Positions 9,266 through 18,353 of a DNA stretch of 64,000 nucleotides are shown here, piece by piece. Made by a program: the position numbers and the translations under genes. The stretch comes from JTS-AC122 sp050246015 (GTDB lineage Bacteria; Planctomycetota; Phycisphaerae; Phycisphaerales; UBA1924). Positions within the stretch are counted from its first letter, which is position 1, and each line of letters begins with the position of its first letter. The notes beneath the pieces were generated by a model that was given only the letters and a program-made list of their open reading frames with translations, ran no database searches and was not told the origin of the DNA. The stretch covers positions 248,001-312,000 of the forward strand of contig JBFWWU010000002.1 of the NCBI GenBank assembly GCA_050246015.1. The letters are read 5' to 3'.

Positions 9266-12200
9266 ATGCGACACCTTGTTCGAAAATCGATCCTCGTTCT
9301 CGCCATCACCCTGATCGCCATCCTCGCGATCATCCCGCCCAGCAAGACCCTCAAGAAGGGTCGCGACCTCGCCGGCGGCGTCGTCTTCGTCTACCAGGTG
9401 GACGTCGGGAGCGATGTGCAGTCGCGCCAGGCCGTCATGGACGGCGTAAAGAACGTCGTGAAGGACCGCCTGGACCCCAACGGCGTGCTCGATATCTCGG
9501 TCGTCCAGGTCGGCGCCGACCGCCTCGAAATCAGCATGCCGCTGCCCAGCCCCGAGGTCCGGGCCCGCTTCAACGCCTTCGAGGACGCCCTCGGCAAACT
9601 CGGACGCTCCTCCATCGACCCCGTGCTCTTCGATCGGCTCGTCGCCCTCCCGCAGGCCGATCGCGAGGCCGAGTTCCGCAAGTTGATCGGCGACGATGAA
9701 ACTCGATGGAAGGCCGTCCGCGCTGCGTTCGACGCTCACGCCAAGTGGCAGGCGACCCAGGCTCCGCTCGACGAGGCCGAACGCGAACTGGCCGAGGCCA
9801 AGAAGAAACTGAGCGAGGCCGACCCGGCCCTTCCCGACGAGTTCAAGAAACTCCTGGAGCAGGGCGTCGTCGCCGCCGAGCAGAAGGTCTCCGCCGCCGT
9901 GGATCCCTGGCTCGACGCCGAGAAGGAATACAAGACCGCCAAGACCGCCGCCCTTTCCGCCGGCGTCTCCATCGCCGAGATGCAGCGCATCCTCCGCCTC
10001 CGCACCGATGAACTCAAGGTCCGCGATCCCAAGAACCTCAAGGAAGTCATCGACACCATCCCCAGCGTCCGCGCCGACGCCATCAAGGACCTCAAGGAGC
10101 GCCACGCCGGTTCCGCCGCCCAGATCGACCGCGTCGTCACGCTCTGGGATGAATACTCCAATAACCGCACGACCCTCAACGATCCCAGCGACCTCATCCG
10201 CCTTCTCAAAGGCGCGGGCGTGCTCAACTTCCGCATCACCGTCGCCCCCGGCGAACTCTCCAATGAACAGGACCTCCGCCGGCAACTCCGCACCTTCGGC
10301 CCGCTCGGCACCCGCGCCGACCAGGCCCGCTGGTACAAGATCAACAAGATCGACAACTGGTACAACGAGAAGAACCTCCGCGAAGACGTCGCCTTCCTCA
10401 AGGCCGATCCCGCCGGGTTCTTCCGCGCCCGAGGCTACGTCGGCGAGGAACTCGACGGCGAGTATTACCTCCTCTGCTGGGATACCCGCGACAAGCGCCT
10501 GACCGAACGCGACGGCCGAAAGTGGTCCCTCGTCCGCGCCTACCAGGACCGCGACGAGATCGGCCGCCCCGCCATCGCCTTCCAGATGGACGCCGTCGGC
10601 GGCGACATGCTCGGCGAACTCACCGGGCAGAACATCAAGCGGTACATGGCCGTCCTGCTCGACGACGAAATCTACACCGCCCCCGTCCTGAACGGTCGCA
10701 TCACCACCCGAGGCACCATCGAAGGCGGCTCCAGCGGCTTCTCCCCAGCCGAACTCAACTACATCATCAAGGTCCTCTCCCACGGCTCGCTGCAGGGCAA
10801 ACTCGGCAAGGAGCCCATCAGCCAGCAGGTTGTCGCCGCCGAAGCCGGCGCCGACAACCTGCGCAAAGGTCTCAAGGCGGGCATGATCGCCTTTGTCGTC
10901 TGCGCCGGGTTCATGGTCGTCTACTACTTCGGGTGCGGACTCATCTCCGTGCTCGCGCTCGTCATGAACGCGCTCTTCGTCGTGGCCGCCATGGCGATCC
11001 AGAACGCCCCCTTCACCCTCCCCGGCATCGCCGGCGTCGTCCTCGTCTTCGGCATGGCCGTCGATGCCAACGTGCTCATCTACGAGCGAATGCGCGAGGA
11101 AATCGAACGCGGGAGCGACCTCAAGACCGCCGTCAGGCTCGGCTACAGCAAGGCCCTGGCGTCCATCGTCGATGGGAACATCACCACCCTCATCGCCTGC
11201 GTCGTCCTCGGGTTCACCGGCACGCAGGAAGTCAAGGGCTTCGCCATCACGCTGGGTCTGGGCAACGTCATGACCCTCTTCACCCAGCTCTTCGTGACGC
11301 GCATCATCTTCGCCTGGCTCGTCGAGCGTCGCGGTATGTGGCGCAAGACCTCCATGCTTCCCCTCGCCATCCCCGCCCTCGGCCGCGCCCTGCACCCCAA
11401 CGTCGACTGGATGCGATTCCGCTACGGCTTCCTCGCCGTCTCCCTCGCCCTCACCGTCGGCAGCATCGTCGTCATGGTCGTGCAGGGACGCGAGATGCTC
11501 GGCAGCGAGTTCCGCGGCGGCACGAAAGTCACCATCCGGCTCGCCCCGGACAAGTCCGGCAACCCCCGCGAAATGACCCGCGCCGAAGTCGAAAAGATCA
11601 TCGACGACGCCGCCGACAAGGCCGACGCCGAAGAAACCCTCCGCTCTCTCAAGACCGCCGACATCGTCGTCATCAACCCAGGGCCCGATGGCATCCGCTC
11701 CAGCGAGTTCGCCATCAAGACCACCGACACCCGCGCCAAGGAAGTCCAGGCGGCCGTGACCGGCGCACTCTCCGGCGTCATCGACGCCCAGCCGGCCCTC
11801 GACTTCAAGGGCGCCGACGCCCCCGCAACCTCAGCACCCATCTTCCCCATCGTCGAACCCGACCTCGGAAAGGCCATCAAGCAGCCCTCTGTCCATGATT
11901 CCCTCCCCACGTTCGTCGGCGGCGCCGCCATCGTTCTGGACAACATCTCCCCGCCCGTCTCCCTCGAGTCCATTCAGCAGCGGCTGTCGTCCTTCCGTCG
12001 CCAGCCCGATTTCCAGGGCATCTCATCCCGCGAGCAGCAAGTGGTGCTCCTGCGCGGCACCCCCGATGCGGTCGAATCCGTCGCCGTCGTCGTGAAGGAC
12101 CCCGCCGTCTCCATCATCGACAACCGCGACCGCTGGACGCGCGAGGTCCAGGACCGCGAATGGGACCTCGTGCAGGCCGCGCTGCGCCAGAGCACCACGC

Positions 12201-12805
12201 TTTCAAACGTCGAGTCATTCAGCCCCCAGATTGCCAGCACCTTCCGCGCCCAGGCCGTCATCGCCGTCCTGCTCAGCAGCGTGCTCGTGGTCATCTACGT
12301 CTGGGTGCGATTCGGGTCGCTGCGCTACTCCCTCGCGGCCATCACCACCACCCTCCACGACTGCCTCGTCGCGATCGGCGCCATCGCCGTCATCGAGATC
12401 ATCCACAAGGCCGCCCCGGGGCCCGTCGAATCCCTGGGCCTCCAGCCCTTCAAGCTCGACCTCAACCTCGTCGCCGCCGTCCTCACTATCCTGGGCTACT
12501 CCCTCAACGACACCATCATCGTCATGGACCGCATCCGCGAGACCAAGGGCAAGCTCGACCACGCCAACCGCCGCATCATCAACGAGTCCATCAACAAAAC
12601 CATCAGCCGAACCCTGATCACCTCCGGCACCACCTTCCTCGCCTGTGCCGTTCTCTACGTCTTCGGCGGGGACGCGGTGCGCGGGTTCGCATACGCCATG
12701 CTCGTCGGTATCCTCGCCGGAACCTACTCCTCCATCGCCGTCGCCGCCCCGCTCGTCTGGTCCGAACACCACGAGACCGCCACCCGGACCGTCCACGGCG
12801 CCTAG
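9266..12805 (+). CDS. secDF: Fused protein translocase subunit SecDF
   Basis: 1,179 residues from the ATG giving MRHLVRKSILVLAITLI. SecD and SecF use the proton gradient to help pull secreted proteins across the inner membrane. The SecD half has an N-terminal membrane segment, a first periplasmic domain and membrane helices at about residues 535-690 with LPGIAGVVLVFGMAVDANVLIYERMREE. The SecF half starts near residue 715 (RFRYGFLAVSLALTVGSIV) with GSEFRGGTKVTI and ends with LNDTIIVMDRIRE and the last helices. The first periplasmic domain carries an insertion rich in Ala, Glu and Lys at about residues 145-250, predicted coiled coil and absent from short SecD proteins. Downstream is a strong terminator, closing the lipB-tgt-yajC-secDF block. 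Confidence 0.96.
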   Translation: MRHLVRKSILVLAITLIAILAIIPPSKTLKKGRDLAGGVVFVYQVDVGSDVQSRQAVMDGVKNVVKDRLDPNGVLDISVVQVGADRLEISMPLPSPEVRARFNAFEDALGKLGRSSIDPVLFDRLVALPQADREAEFRKLIGDDETRWKAVRAAFDAHAKWQATQAPLDEAERELAEAKKKLSEADPALPDEFKKLLEQGVVAAEQKVSAAVDPWLDAEKEYKTAKTAALSAGVSIAEMQRILRLRTDELKVRDPKNLKEVIDTIPSVRADAIKDLKERHAGSAAQIDRVVTLWDEYSNNRTTLNDPSDLIRLLKGAGVLNFRITVAPGELSNEQDLRRQLRTFGPLGTRADQARWYKINKIDNWYNEKNLREDVAFLKADPAGFFRARGYVGEELDGEYYLLCWDTRDKRLTERDGRKWSLVRAYQDRDEIGRPAIAFQMDAVGGDMLGELTGQNIKRYMAVLLDDEIYTAPVLNGRITTRGTIEGGSSGFSPAELNYIIKVLSHGSLQGKLGKEPISQQVVAAEAGADNLRKGLKAGMIAFVVCAGFMVVYYFGCGLISVLALVMNALFVVAAMAIQNAPFTLPGIAGVVLVFGMAVDANVLIYERMREEIERGSDLKTAVRLGYSKALASIVDGNITTLIACVVLGFTGTQEVKGFAITLGLGNVMTLFTQLFVTRIIFAWLVERRGMWRKTSMLPLAIPALGRALHPNVDWMRFRYGFLAVSLALTVGSIVVMVVQGREMLGSEFRGGTKVTIRLAPDKSGNPREMTRAEVEKIIDDAADKADAEETLRSLKTADIVVINPGPDGIRSSEFAIKTTDTRAKEVQAAVTGALSGVIDAQPALDFKGADAPATSAPIFPIVEPDLGKAIKQPSVHDSLPTFVGGAAIVLDNISPPVSLESIQQRLSSFRRQPDFQGISSREQQVVLLRGTPDAVESVAVVVKDPAVSIIDNRDRWTREVQDREWDLVQAALRQSTTLSNVESFSPQIASTFRAQAVIAVLLSSVLVVIYVWVRFGSLRYSLAAITTTLHDCLVAIGAIAVIEIIHKAAPGPVESLGLQPFKLDLNLVAAVLTILGYSLNDTIIVMDRIRETKGKLDHANRRIINESINKTISRTLITSGTTFLACAVLYVFGGDAVRGFAYAMLVGILAGTYSSIAVAAPLVWSEHHETATRTVHGA

Positions 12806-12842
12806 CAACTCACGCCCCCACATCGCTGTCCGCCACCACCGC

Positions 12843-12875
12843 CGCCGCGAGGTCCGATCCTCGCGGCGTCTTTTC
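12843..12875 (+). terminator. Rho-independent terminator after secDF
   Basis: CGCCGCGAGG (12843-12852) and CCTCGCGGCG (12859-12868) form a perfect 10-bp stem with a 6-base loop, followed by TCTTTTCT. Confidence 0.88.
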
Positions 12876-12889
12876 TGGATCCTGTCTAT

Positions 12890-12908
12890 TTTGATTTGTC
12901 AAATCAAA
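12890..12908. promoter_or_regulatory. Palindromic operator upstream of the MarR gene
   Basis: A perfect 19-bp palindrome with one central base, TTTGATTTG-T-CAAATCAAA, ends 25 bases before the marR-type start codon. It is strikingly AT-rich in a GC-rich genome. A TATACC box lies just downstream at 12916-12921, and TTGATT inside the palindrome (12891-12896) could act as a -35 with a 19-base spacer. Size and symmetry fit a MarR dimer site; autorepression is inferred. Confidence 0.72.
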
Positions 12909-12933
12909 TTACTTGTATACCCTTTGTCACAGA

Positions 12934-13464
12934 ATGGACTCGCGACTCGCGGCACAACTCCTCATGCGCCACTACCCACGCGTCTATTTCGCCTGCCATC
13001 GCCGGCATGTCCGCGATCCCCGCACCGCACACCCCGTCTCCTCCCACGCCGTCAGCATCCTGGATCACCTGGACTGCGTCGAGGCCGTCTCCGTCAGCGC
13101 CCTGGCTAGACACATGGGCGTCACCCCTTCCACGATGTCCCTGGCCCTGGATCGTCTCGAAGCCCGCGCGTACATCCGCCGCAGGCGCGACCCGACCGAC
13201 GCCCGCCGCATCGGAATCGTGCTCACCGCCTCCGGCGAGCGCCTCCGCGGCGCCCGCAGCGTGCTCGATCCCGACCTCGTGCAGTCGCTCATGAACTCAC
13301 TTACCGCGCCCCAGCGCGCGGCCGCGGTTCAAGGACTGGCCCTGCTTTCCCGTGCCGCTCAGGGCATGGACGACGCCTCCTTTCGCGGTTCCCATATCGA
13401 TCCCGCGGCCGCGCGCCGCCCGAGCAAGCCCCGCCCGACTCACTCGCGCGGAGCATCCATGTGA
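12934..13464 (+). CDS. MarR-family transcriptional regulator
   Basis: 176 residues from the ATG giving MDSRLAAQLLMRHYP; a TTG 21 bases upstream is in frame but lies inside the promoter region. The winged helix-turn-helix spans about residues 40-105: SILDHLDCVEAVSVSALARHMGVTPSTMSLALDRLEARAYI, then the basic wing RRRRDPTDARRIGIVLT with the DxR signature of the family. MarR proteins act as dimers and usually repress their own promoter until a small ligand or oxidant is sensed. The C-terminal 20 residues are a Pro/Arg-rich tail. The downstream SRPBCC gene overlaps or abuts its stop codon, so they form an operon; the inducer is unknown. Confidence 0.9.
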   Translation: MDSRLAAQLLMRHYPRVYFACHRRHVRDPRTAHPVSSHAVSILDHLDCVEAVSVSALARHMGVTPSTMSLALDRLEARAYIRRRRDPTDARRIGIVLTASGERLRGARSVLDPDLVQSLMNSLTAPQRAAAVQGLALLSRAAQGMDDASFRGSHIDPAAARRPSKPRPTHSRGASM

Positions 13465-13472
13465 GGTCCCTC

Positions 13473-14006
13473 ATGTCCATCCTCTGGTTCGTCGCCGGCC
13501 TCGTGCTGATCCTCATCGGAACCGTGTGCGCCGTCGGCGCGCTGTTGCCACGCGATCATCAGGCCTCCGCGTCCGTCGTCATCCCGGCCCCGCGCGATCA
13601 GGTCTGGGCCGCCGTCCGCGACGTCGCCTCGTCCACCTCCTGGCGCACATCCCTCAAGAGCGTCGCGATCACCGGCGGCCCTCCCGACGCCCCAACCGCC
13701 TGGACCGAAGTCGCCGCTTCGGGCGCGATCAAACTTCAACTCGTCCGTGCCGATCCCCCGGCAACCCTCGAAACCCGCGTCGACGACCGTGGTCAACCCT
13801 TCGGCGGATCCTGGACGTTCGACTTCACTCCCGCCGACGCCGACCCCGCCAAGACGCGCGTCCGCATCACCGAGCACGGCTTCGTCAAACTCCCGCCCTT
13901 CCGCTTCATCGCCAGGTTCTTCCTCGGACATCACGCGACGATCTCGTCCTATCTCAATGACCTGGGCGCCAAGTTCGGCGCCAGCGAACCCGTCGCACTG
14001 GAATAG
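13473..14006 (+). CDS. SRPBCC-fold protein with N-terminal membrane anchor
   Basis: 177 residues from the ATG giving MSILWFVAGLVLILIG, with GAGG at 6 bases; a GTG at 13461 overlapping the marR stop would add 4 residues. After one membrane segment (residues 1-25) the protein shows a START/polyketide-cyclase-like pattern: ASVVIPAPRDQVWAAVRDVASSTSWRTSLKSV at the start and a C-terminal helix FRFIARFFLGHHATISSYLNDLGAKFG. This fold binds hydrophobic ligands in a deep pocket; the ligand cannot be read from the sequence. Translational coupling to the MarR gene suggests that the regulator controls it and perhaps senses a related hydrophobic compound. Confidence 0.8.
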   Translation: MSILWFVAGLVLILIGTVCAVGALLPRDHQASASVVIPAPRDQVWAAVRDVASSTSWRTSLKSVAITGGPPDAPTAWTEVAASGAIKLQLVRADPPATLETRVDDRGQPFGGSWTFDFTPADADPAKTRVRITEHGFVKLPPFRFIARFFLGHHATISSYLNDLGAKFGASEPVALE

Positions 14007-14045
14007 CGCCGACGCGCCCCCCGCCCGGCCCGCAGGAGTCTTCAC

Positions 14046-14651
14046 ATGGGACGCAAAGCCCAATCAACCATGCGGATCGACGGCCTCGCCGCACGCTGCC
14101 GCGTCCTGCTCGAGCCCGGCGAACTCATCTGCCGCGGCGGACACCAACGCACGTTCTCGCACGCCCTCATGAAGCGCCTCGCCGCCGCCCGCGGCGTGCT
14201 CTCCTTCCACTACGAGCGCAGCCGCATCGAGATTGAACTCGGCGACGCCGCGCCCGCGTGGCTCGACACGATCAAGAACCCCCGCACCCGCACGCAGAAA
14301 CTCGGCGTCGCCCCCGGAATGAAGTGCGCCGCCCTCGGACCGACCGGCAGCGAGGATCTCAGTGACATCACCGCCGTCCTCGCCACCCAACCATCCCGGC
14401 GACTCGGCCAGGGAATGGACCTCGTCTTCCTCTTTGCAGGCCACCACGACAACCTCTCACGACTCAGCGCCATTCATGCCCATCTCGCCCCCAAGGGCGC
14501 CGTCTGGGTGCTCTGGCCGAAGGGACGCAAGGACTTTGCGCACGAACACGTCGTCGCCGCCGCCAAGGCAGCCGGTCTCGTCCAGACCAAATCAATCGGC
14601 TTCTCCCCGGCGCTCAGCGGCCTGCGCCTTGTTCGGCCGGCAACGAAGTAG
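14046..14651 (+). CDS. DUF3052-like protein
   Basis: 201 residues. The C-terminal half has the pattern of DUF3052: LGVAPGMKCAALGP, DLVFLFAGHHDNLSRLSAIHAHLAPKGAVWVLWPKG and FAHEHVVAAAKAAGLVQTKSIGFSPALSGLRLV. The layout resembles a degenerate methyltransferase-like fold; no enzymatic activity is established. The N-terminal 80 residues (AARCRVLLEPGELICRGG, RGVLSFHYERSRIEIELGD) are not recognised. The gene starts 39 bases after the SRPBCC gene on the same strand and may belong to the MarR-led operon. It is convergent with the kinase gene, with only about 50 bases and no visible terminator between them. Confidence 0.75.
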   Translation: MGRKAQSTMRIDGLAARCRVLLEPGELICRGGHQRTFSHALMKRLAAARGVLSFHYERSRIEIELGDAAPAWLDTIKNPRTRTQKLGVAPGMKCAALGPTGSEDLSDITAVLATQPSRRLGQGMDLVFLFAGHHDNLSRLSAIHAHLAPKGAVWVLWPKGRKDFAHEHVVAAAKAAGLVQTKSIGFSPALSGLRLVRPATK

Positions 14652-14703
14652 CGACGCGCCCTGACCTGCCCCCCACCCGTCCCATCCCCGCTGCGCCGGC
14701 CCA

Positions 14704-17169
14704 TCACTCCATCCGCTGGCTCGCGAGCTCCCGCAGCGCCGTCGGCACGCTCTCCGCACCGATCAGCCACTTCGTCGGCGACGCGTTCTCCCCCTTGGTC
14801 GGATCCTGGGCGATCCACATCACCAGCGGAACCACGTCCTGCTGGCTCGCCCACGCCTGCGCCGCTTCGCCCGCGTCCCGCGATAGAAACAGCCGCGTCC
14901 CGATCGCGCTGCGAACTTCCGCCACGACCTCCACCGCGTCAGCGCTCGGCGTCTTCCCCGGCGCCGCGTCTCCAAGCAGCACGAACCCCGCCCGCTCCAG
15001 CCCACGCAAACTCTTCTCAAGCCGGTCCTGCACCCCAGCGCTGTACTTGCTCCAGTCGCACAGCACCACCACCGGCGTGTGGTGATCCTCGGGCACCGCA
15101 TACGAACCCCCTCGATCACTCGCCGGCACGATGATCGACGGTCCCGATGTGCCCGGCATCGTCAGCACCCGGTCCGGTGAGACCGGCGGCACGGGCATCG
15201 GCGCCGCGTGCGTCGGCCCGCTCACGATCACCCGCGGCGCCCGCGATCGCGAGAACAGGTACATGTTCCCGCCCACGAACAGCACCCCGAAGATCACGAT
15301 CGCCGCCACCACGCCCGCGTTGATCCCCGACGCGTGATTCCGGCTTCGCTCGTGCATCTTCGTGCGGATCCGCTCCTGCGCGGCGCGGGCCCGCTCTCGG
15401 GCACGCCGCAACTGCTCCGCCGCCGGCGCTGATTTCACGCCCGAGCCAAACGGCGCGGCGTTCGCCGCCGCGTGGGCCTTTGCCGCCGCACCCGGCGTCA
15501 CCGGAATCCCCCACGGCACGCCCGGTCCGCCTGCAACCCCGGCCACACTCCCGGCGCTCCCCTGCGCCCGCGCGACGCCTGCCCCTGCTTCACCTTCAAC
15601 CACGTACGTCCCCCGCCACCAGTTCGTCACCCGAATGCGCGGCTTCATCCGTCCGCCCGGCGCCACCCTCGGACTTCCCGCCGAGGCGCCCACCACCGCG
15701 GGGTCCTGCCAGCCGCCTCGGCTCCAGTCCGGCCTCGACGCGCCCGGAATCGGCGGCGGAACACCCGCCCCCACCGGCGCCTGCCCCCACACCGCCGCTT
15801 GCACCGCCGGGATCGGGCCCACCGCTCGCTCCGGCTCCTCCTCGCCCGTGCGCATGCTCGGCAGCGCGAACAACTTCATCGCGTACGGATCATCCGCACG
15901 CAGCACCGCCTCCACGTCCGCCAGCATGTCCATCGCGCTGGCGTAGCGCTTGTCGTAGTCCGTCATCGCGCGCCGAACGATCATCCGCACCACCTCCGGG
16001 CACGTCCGGCTGATCTGCGACAGCCCCCCGTGCGCGGGGAACGAGTTCTCGATCACCGAGTACAACACCGCGCCCACCGCGTAGATATCAAACCGCGCGC
16101 CGTCCACGTCCTGCACCTTCACACCCTTGAGCGCCAGCCGCACCATCTCCGGGTCTCGGAAGTATTCCGTCCCGTGCGTCGTCAGCGTCATCGACGACCG
16201 CAGCGGCGTGATCAGCCCGAAGTCCACCAGGTGCGCCTGACCGCTGGACACGATGATGTTGTCCGGCTTCACGTCCTTGTGCCACAGCCCGCCCGCGTGG
16301 TAGTGCGCCAGCGTCCGAAGCAGGTCCGCCGTGTATTCGAGCGACTCGGCCAATTCCCTCCGCCCCAGCCCGCCACCGCCCGACATCGCGTGCAGACGCT
16401 GCGTCACCAGGTTCAGTGAGTCGCCCGGCACGTACCGCATGACGTAGTAGAAGCGGTGTTCGTTGAGGTCGTGCTCCAGGATGAGCCCGAGGCGCTTCGC
16501 CGCGTCCAGCGCCCGATTCTCGCGCACGATCTGCGGCAGGCTGCTCCCGTCCCCCAGCGTGAAACACTTGATCACGACCTGGTCCACGCCCGTCGCACCC
16601 ATCCGTGCGAACGCCGCCAGTTTCTGCTCGCTCGGCTTGCCGACGTACAACTTCCCGCCCGACCCGCCCCCGGGCAGCGACCCGACGATCGTGTACCCAT
16701 CAAACTGCCCGATCCGCTTCGAGGGCCGATCCGCCCCCGGCGCCGCCGCCACCACCTCCGGGATCCGCTTCTCGATTCCTTCGGTCAGCGCGTGCAGGCA
16801 CAGCAGCCGGGCCACGTGCCCAACCGCCAGCCGATAAAAACTGCGCCCAGCCGTCTTCAGTTCGCCCTGGATCGCGCGCCCGTAGTGCGCCGATGCGGAC
16901 CACCGCCCGATCAGCACGTTTCCCACGACCAGCGGTACCAGGATCAGCGTCGTCAGAACCGTCCCGATCAGACGCAGGGCGTCCCCGATCATCCCAAAGA
17001 TGAAGGTGAACACGTGCCTGATCAGCCAGATCATCCCTTTGACCGTCGGAACGACCAGGTAGATGATCGCCACGATTAGCAACGGGATGCCCACCAGCAC
17101 CGCGAAGATCGTGAACAGCACGGCTGGGGCCGTCGCGGCTAGCGTGATTCCACTGTCAAGGCTCTGCAT
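14704..17169 (-). CDS. Membrane-bound Ser/Thr protein kinase
   Basis: 821 residues. Two or more membrane helices lie at residues 12-100 (VLFTIFAVLVGIPLLIVAIIY and LIGTVLTTLILVPLVVGNVLI). A eukaryotic-like kinase domain spans about 155-430: glycine loop GSLPGGGSGGKLYVG, catalytic Lys in VVIKCF, catalytic loop HKDVKPDN (HRD replaced by HKD), DFG in HLVDFGLI, and activation segment THGTEYFRDPEMV. After a Pro/Gly-rich linker comes another membrane helix (AAIVIFGVLFVGGNMYLFS, about residue 625) and a C-terminal domain of about 170 residues that would lie across the membrane and may sense a signal; VVVLCDWSKYSAGVQDRLEKS could start a Rossmann-like fold. The gene begins 25 bases after the ECF sigma factor stop, so the two form an operon. 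Confidence 0.93.
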   Translation of the reverse strand: MQSLDSGITLAATAPAVLFTIFAVLVGIPLLIVAIIYLVVPTVKGMIWLIRHVFTFIFGMIGDALRLIGTVLTTLILVPLVVGNVLIGRWSASAHYGRAIQGELKTAGRSFYRLAVGHVARLLCLHALTEGIEKRIPEVVAAAPGADRPSKRIGQFDGYTIVGSLPGGGSGGKLYVGKPSEQKLAAFARMGATGVDQVVIKCFTLGDGSSLPQIVRENRALDAAKRLGLILEHDLNEHRFYYVMRYVPGDSLNLVTQRLHAMSGGGGLGRRELAESLEYTADLLRTLAHYHAGGLWHKDVKPDNIIVSSGQAHLVDFGLITPLRSSMTLTTHGTEYFRDPEMVRLALKGVKVQDVDGARFDIYAVGAVLYSVIENSFPAHGGLSQISRTCPEVVRMIVRRAMTDYDKRYASAMDMLADVEAVLRADDPYAMKLFALPSMRTGEEEPERAVGPIPAVQAAVWGQAPVGAGVPPPIPGASRPDWSRGGWQDPAVVGASAGSPRVAPGGRMKPRIRVTNWWRGTYVVEGEAGAGVARAQGSAGSVAGVAGGPGVPWGIPVTPGAAAKAHAAANAAPFGSGVKSAPAAEQLRRARERARAAQERIRTKMHERSRNHASGINAGVVAAIVIFGVLFVGGNMYLFSRSRAPRVIVSGPTHAAPMPVPPVSPDRVLTMPGTSGPSIIVPASDRGGSYAVPEDHHTPVVVLCDWSKYSAGVQDRLEKSLRGLERAGFVLLGDAAPGKTPSADAVEVVAEVRSAIGTRLFLSRDAGEAAQAWASQQDVVPLVMWIAQDPTKGENASPTKWLIGAESVPTALRELASQRME

Positions 17170-17194
17170 GGCTCGTCCCCAATCGTCTGGAGTC

Positions 17195-18007
17195 CTAGCG
17201 GCGTCCGCCCCGTCCTCCTCGCGGCGGACCGTCCCGGTGGCTCACCGCCGCCCGGGAGGCCAGCAATCTCACGTCGTCTTCCCGCCTCAACTCCACGTGT
17301 TTGTGGTACAAATCAGCCACCGCCTCGTCAAAGGCGGAGTCTTCGGCCTTACTCGGATTCAGTTCGAGCCCGTTTCGCGCCGCTTCCTCGAGTTCGTCGT
17401 CCGTGAACGAATATGTCTTGACGACCTCGGTCAGTCGGATCCGGAGCACCTCGCGGACCTTGGCCAGCCGGCGGCTCACCGTCGGTTCGCTCATCCCGAG
17501 CGCTTCGGCCACGTCCTTCCCGCTGGTGCCGTCAAGAACCCGCATCCGGTAGATCGAAAAATCAGTGAAATCGACTGATTTTTCCACCATTTTGATCGCG
17601 GCTTCCACCTTGGCGCGGAAGATCGCGTCCTCGTACTCCTGGTCCGCGCGCGCCCCGGAATCGGCGATCATCCACGACTCGTCCAGTTCGGCGCCCCGCC
17701 TGGATCCGCCCCGCTTCTGCGCGCCGCGACGGTCCATTTCATCACCCAGCACGTGCTTGGCGATCGCCAGCAGCCACGTCGAGAACCTGGCGCCCCGGCC
17801 CGGGTCGTACCGATCGATCGAATCCGACAGCGCGGCGAGGGTTTCCTGCGACAGATCCCGCACGGTCTCGGCGCCGATGCGTCCCCGGCCCCATTTCGTG
17901 AGTTGCGCGCGCAGGACGGGGCCGAAGGTCTCCCAGAGTTCGAACCACGCCGCCTCATCGCGCGATCTGAGTCGTTTGACGAACCCGGTTGTGAGGGTGT
18001 TGAGCAT
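17195..18007 (-). CDS. ECF-type RNA polymerase sigma factor paired with a kinase
   Basis: 270 residues. Region 2 is visible at about residues 20-90 (RSRDEAAWFELWETFGPVLRAQL, VRDLSQETLAALSDSIDRYDPGRGARFSTWLLAIAKHVLGDEMDRR) and region 4 at about 145-195 (FSIYRMRVLDGTSGKDVAEALGMSEPTVSRRLAKVREVLR). A C-terminal extension of about 70 residues after region 4 is unusual for a short ECF factor. The kinase gene follows at 25 bases. Sigma factors genetically linked to Ser/Thr kinases are a known planctomycete theme, in which the kinase is thought to replace an anti-sigma factor; that mechanism is inferred here. An inverted repeat at 18101-18126 lies upstream and might be a control site. Confidence 0.92.
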   Translation of the reverse strand: MLNTLTTGFVKRLRSRDEAAWFELWETFGPVLRAQLTKWGRGRIGAETVRDLSQETLAALSDSIDRYDPGRGARFSTWLLAIAKHVLGDEMDRRGAQKRGGSRRGAELDESWMIADSGARADQEYEDAIFRAKVEAAIKMVEKSVDFTDFSIYRMRVLDGTSGKDVAEALGMSEPTVSRRLAKVREVLRIRLTEVVKTYSFTDDELEEAARNGLELNPSKAEDSAFDEAVADLYHKHVELRREDDVRLLASRAAVSHRDGPPRGGRGGRR

Positions 18008-18353
18008 CCGGCCTTCCTTCGCGGGGAAACACGGCGGTGAACGTCTGAAGCACCGTTCATTCCGCCGAGCGCGTGCGGGGTTTCAGTATGAACCACAAAA
18101 GGGTATCACCGGGCGGCGAGATACCCACCGCCAGGCGAACGAAAACCGGAAAACCCAGCCGAGAACGGGGGAAACGTGTGATATTCCGGCTGATAACCGC
18201 GATCACGCGAGCGCGGCGCGCGGCGGGAGGAATGTTTCTCAGATTTTGGCGCGGGCGCGAAAGAGGGTGCGGCGGGTTCCGAGTGAGATGTATCGGGGAT
18301 GGGGTTCACCACTCAAGGCGAATGGCCGCCACAGTCATTTTGGAGGCTGCACA
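18008..18353. other. Divergent intergenic region between the sigma factor and coiled-coil genes
   Basis: About 345 bases. It contains a perfect 7-bp inverted repeat GGGTATC (18101-18107) and GATACCC (18120-18126) with a 12-base spacer, about 95 bases upstream of the sigma factor start. The right end has TTTTGGAGG, a good ribosome-binding site for the plus-strand gene. Promoters were not assigned with confidence. Confidence 0.5.

Noticed and set aside
9098..11395. A 765-codon minus-strand frame over secDF
   Set aside because: It is low-complexity Asp/Gly/Glu-rich shadow sequence; SecDF motifs are unambiguous on the plus strand.
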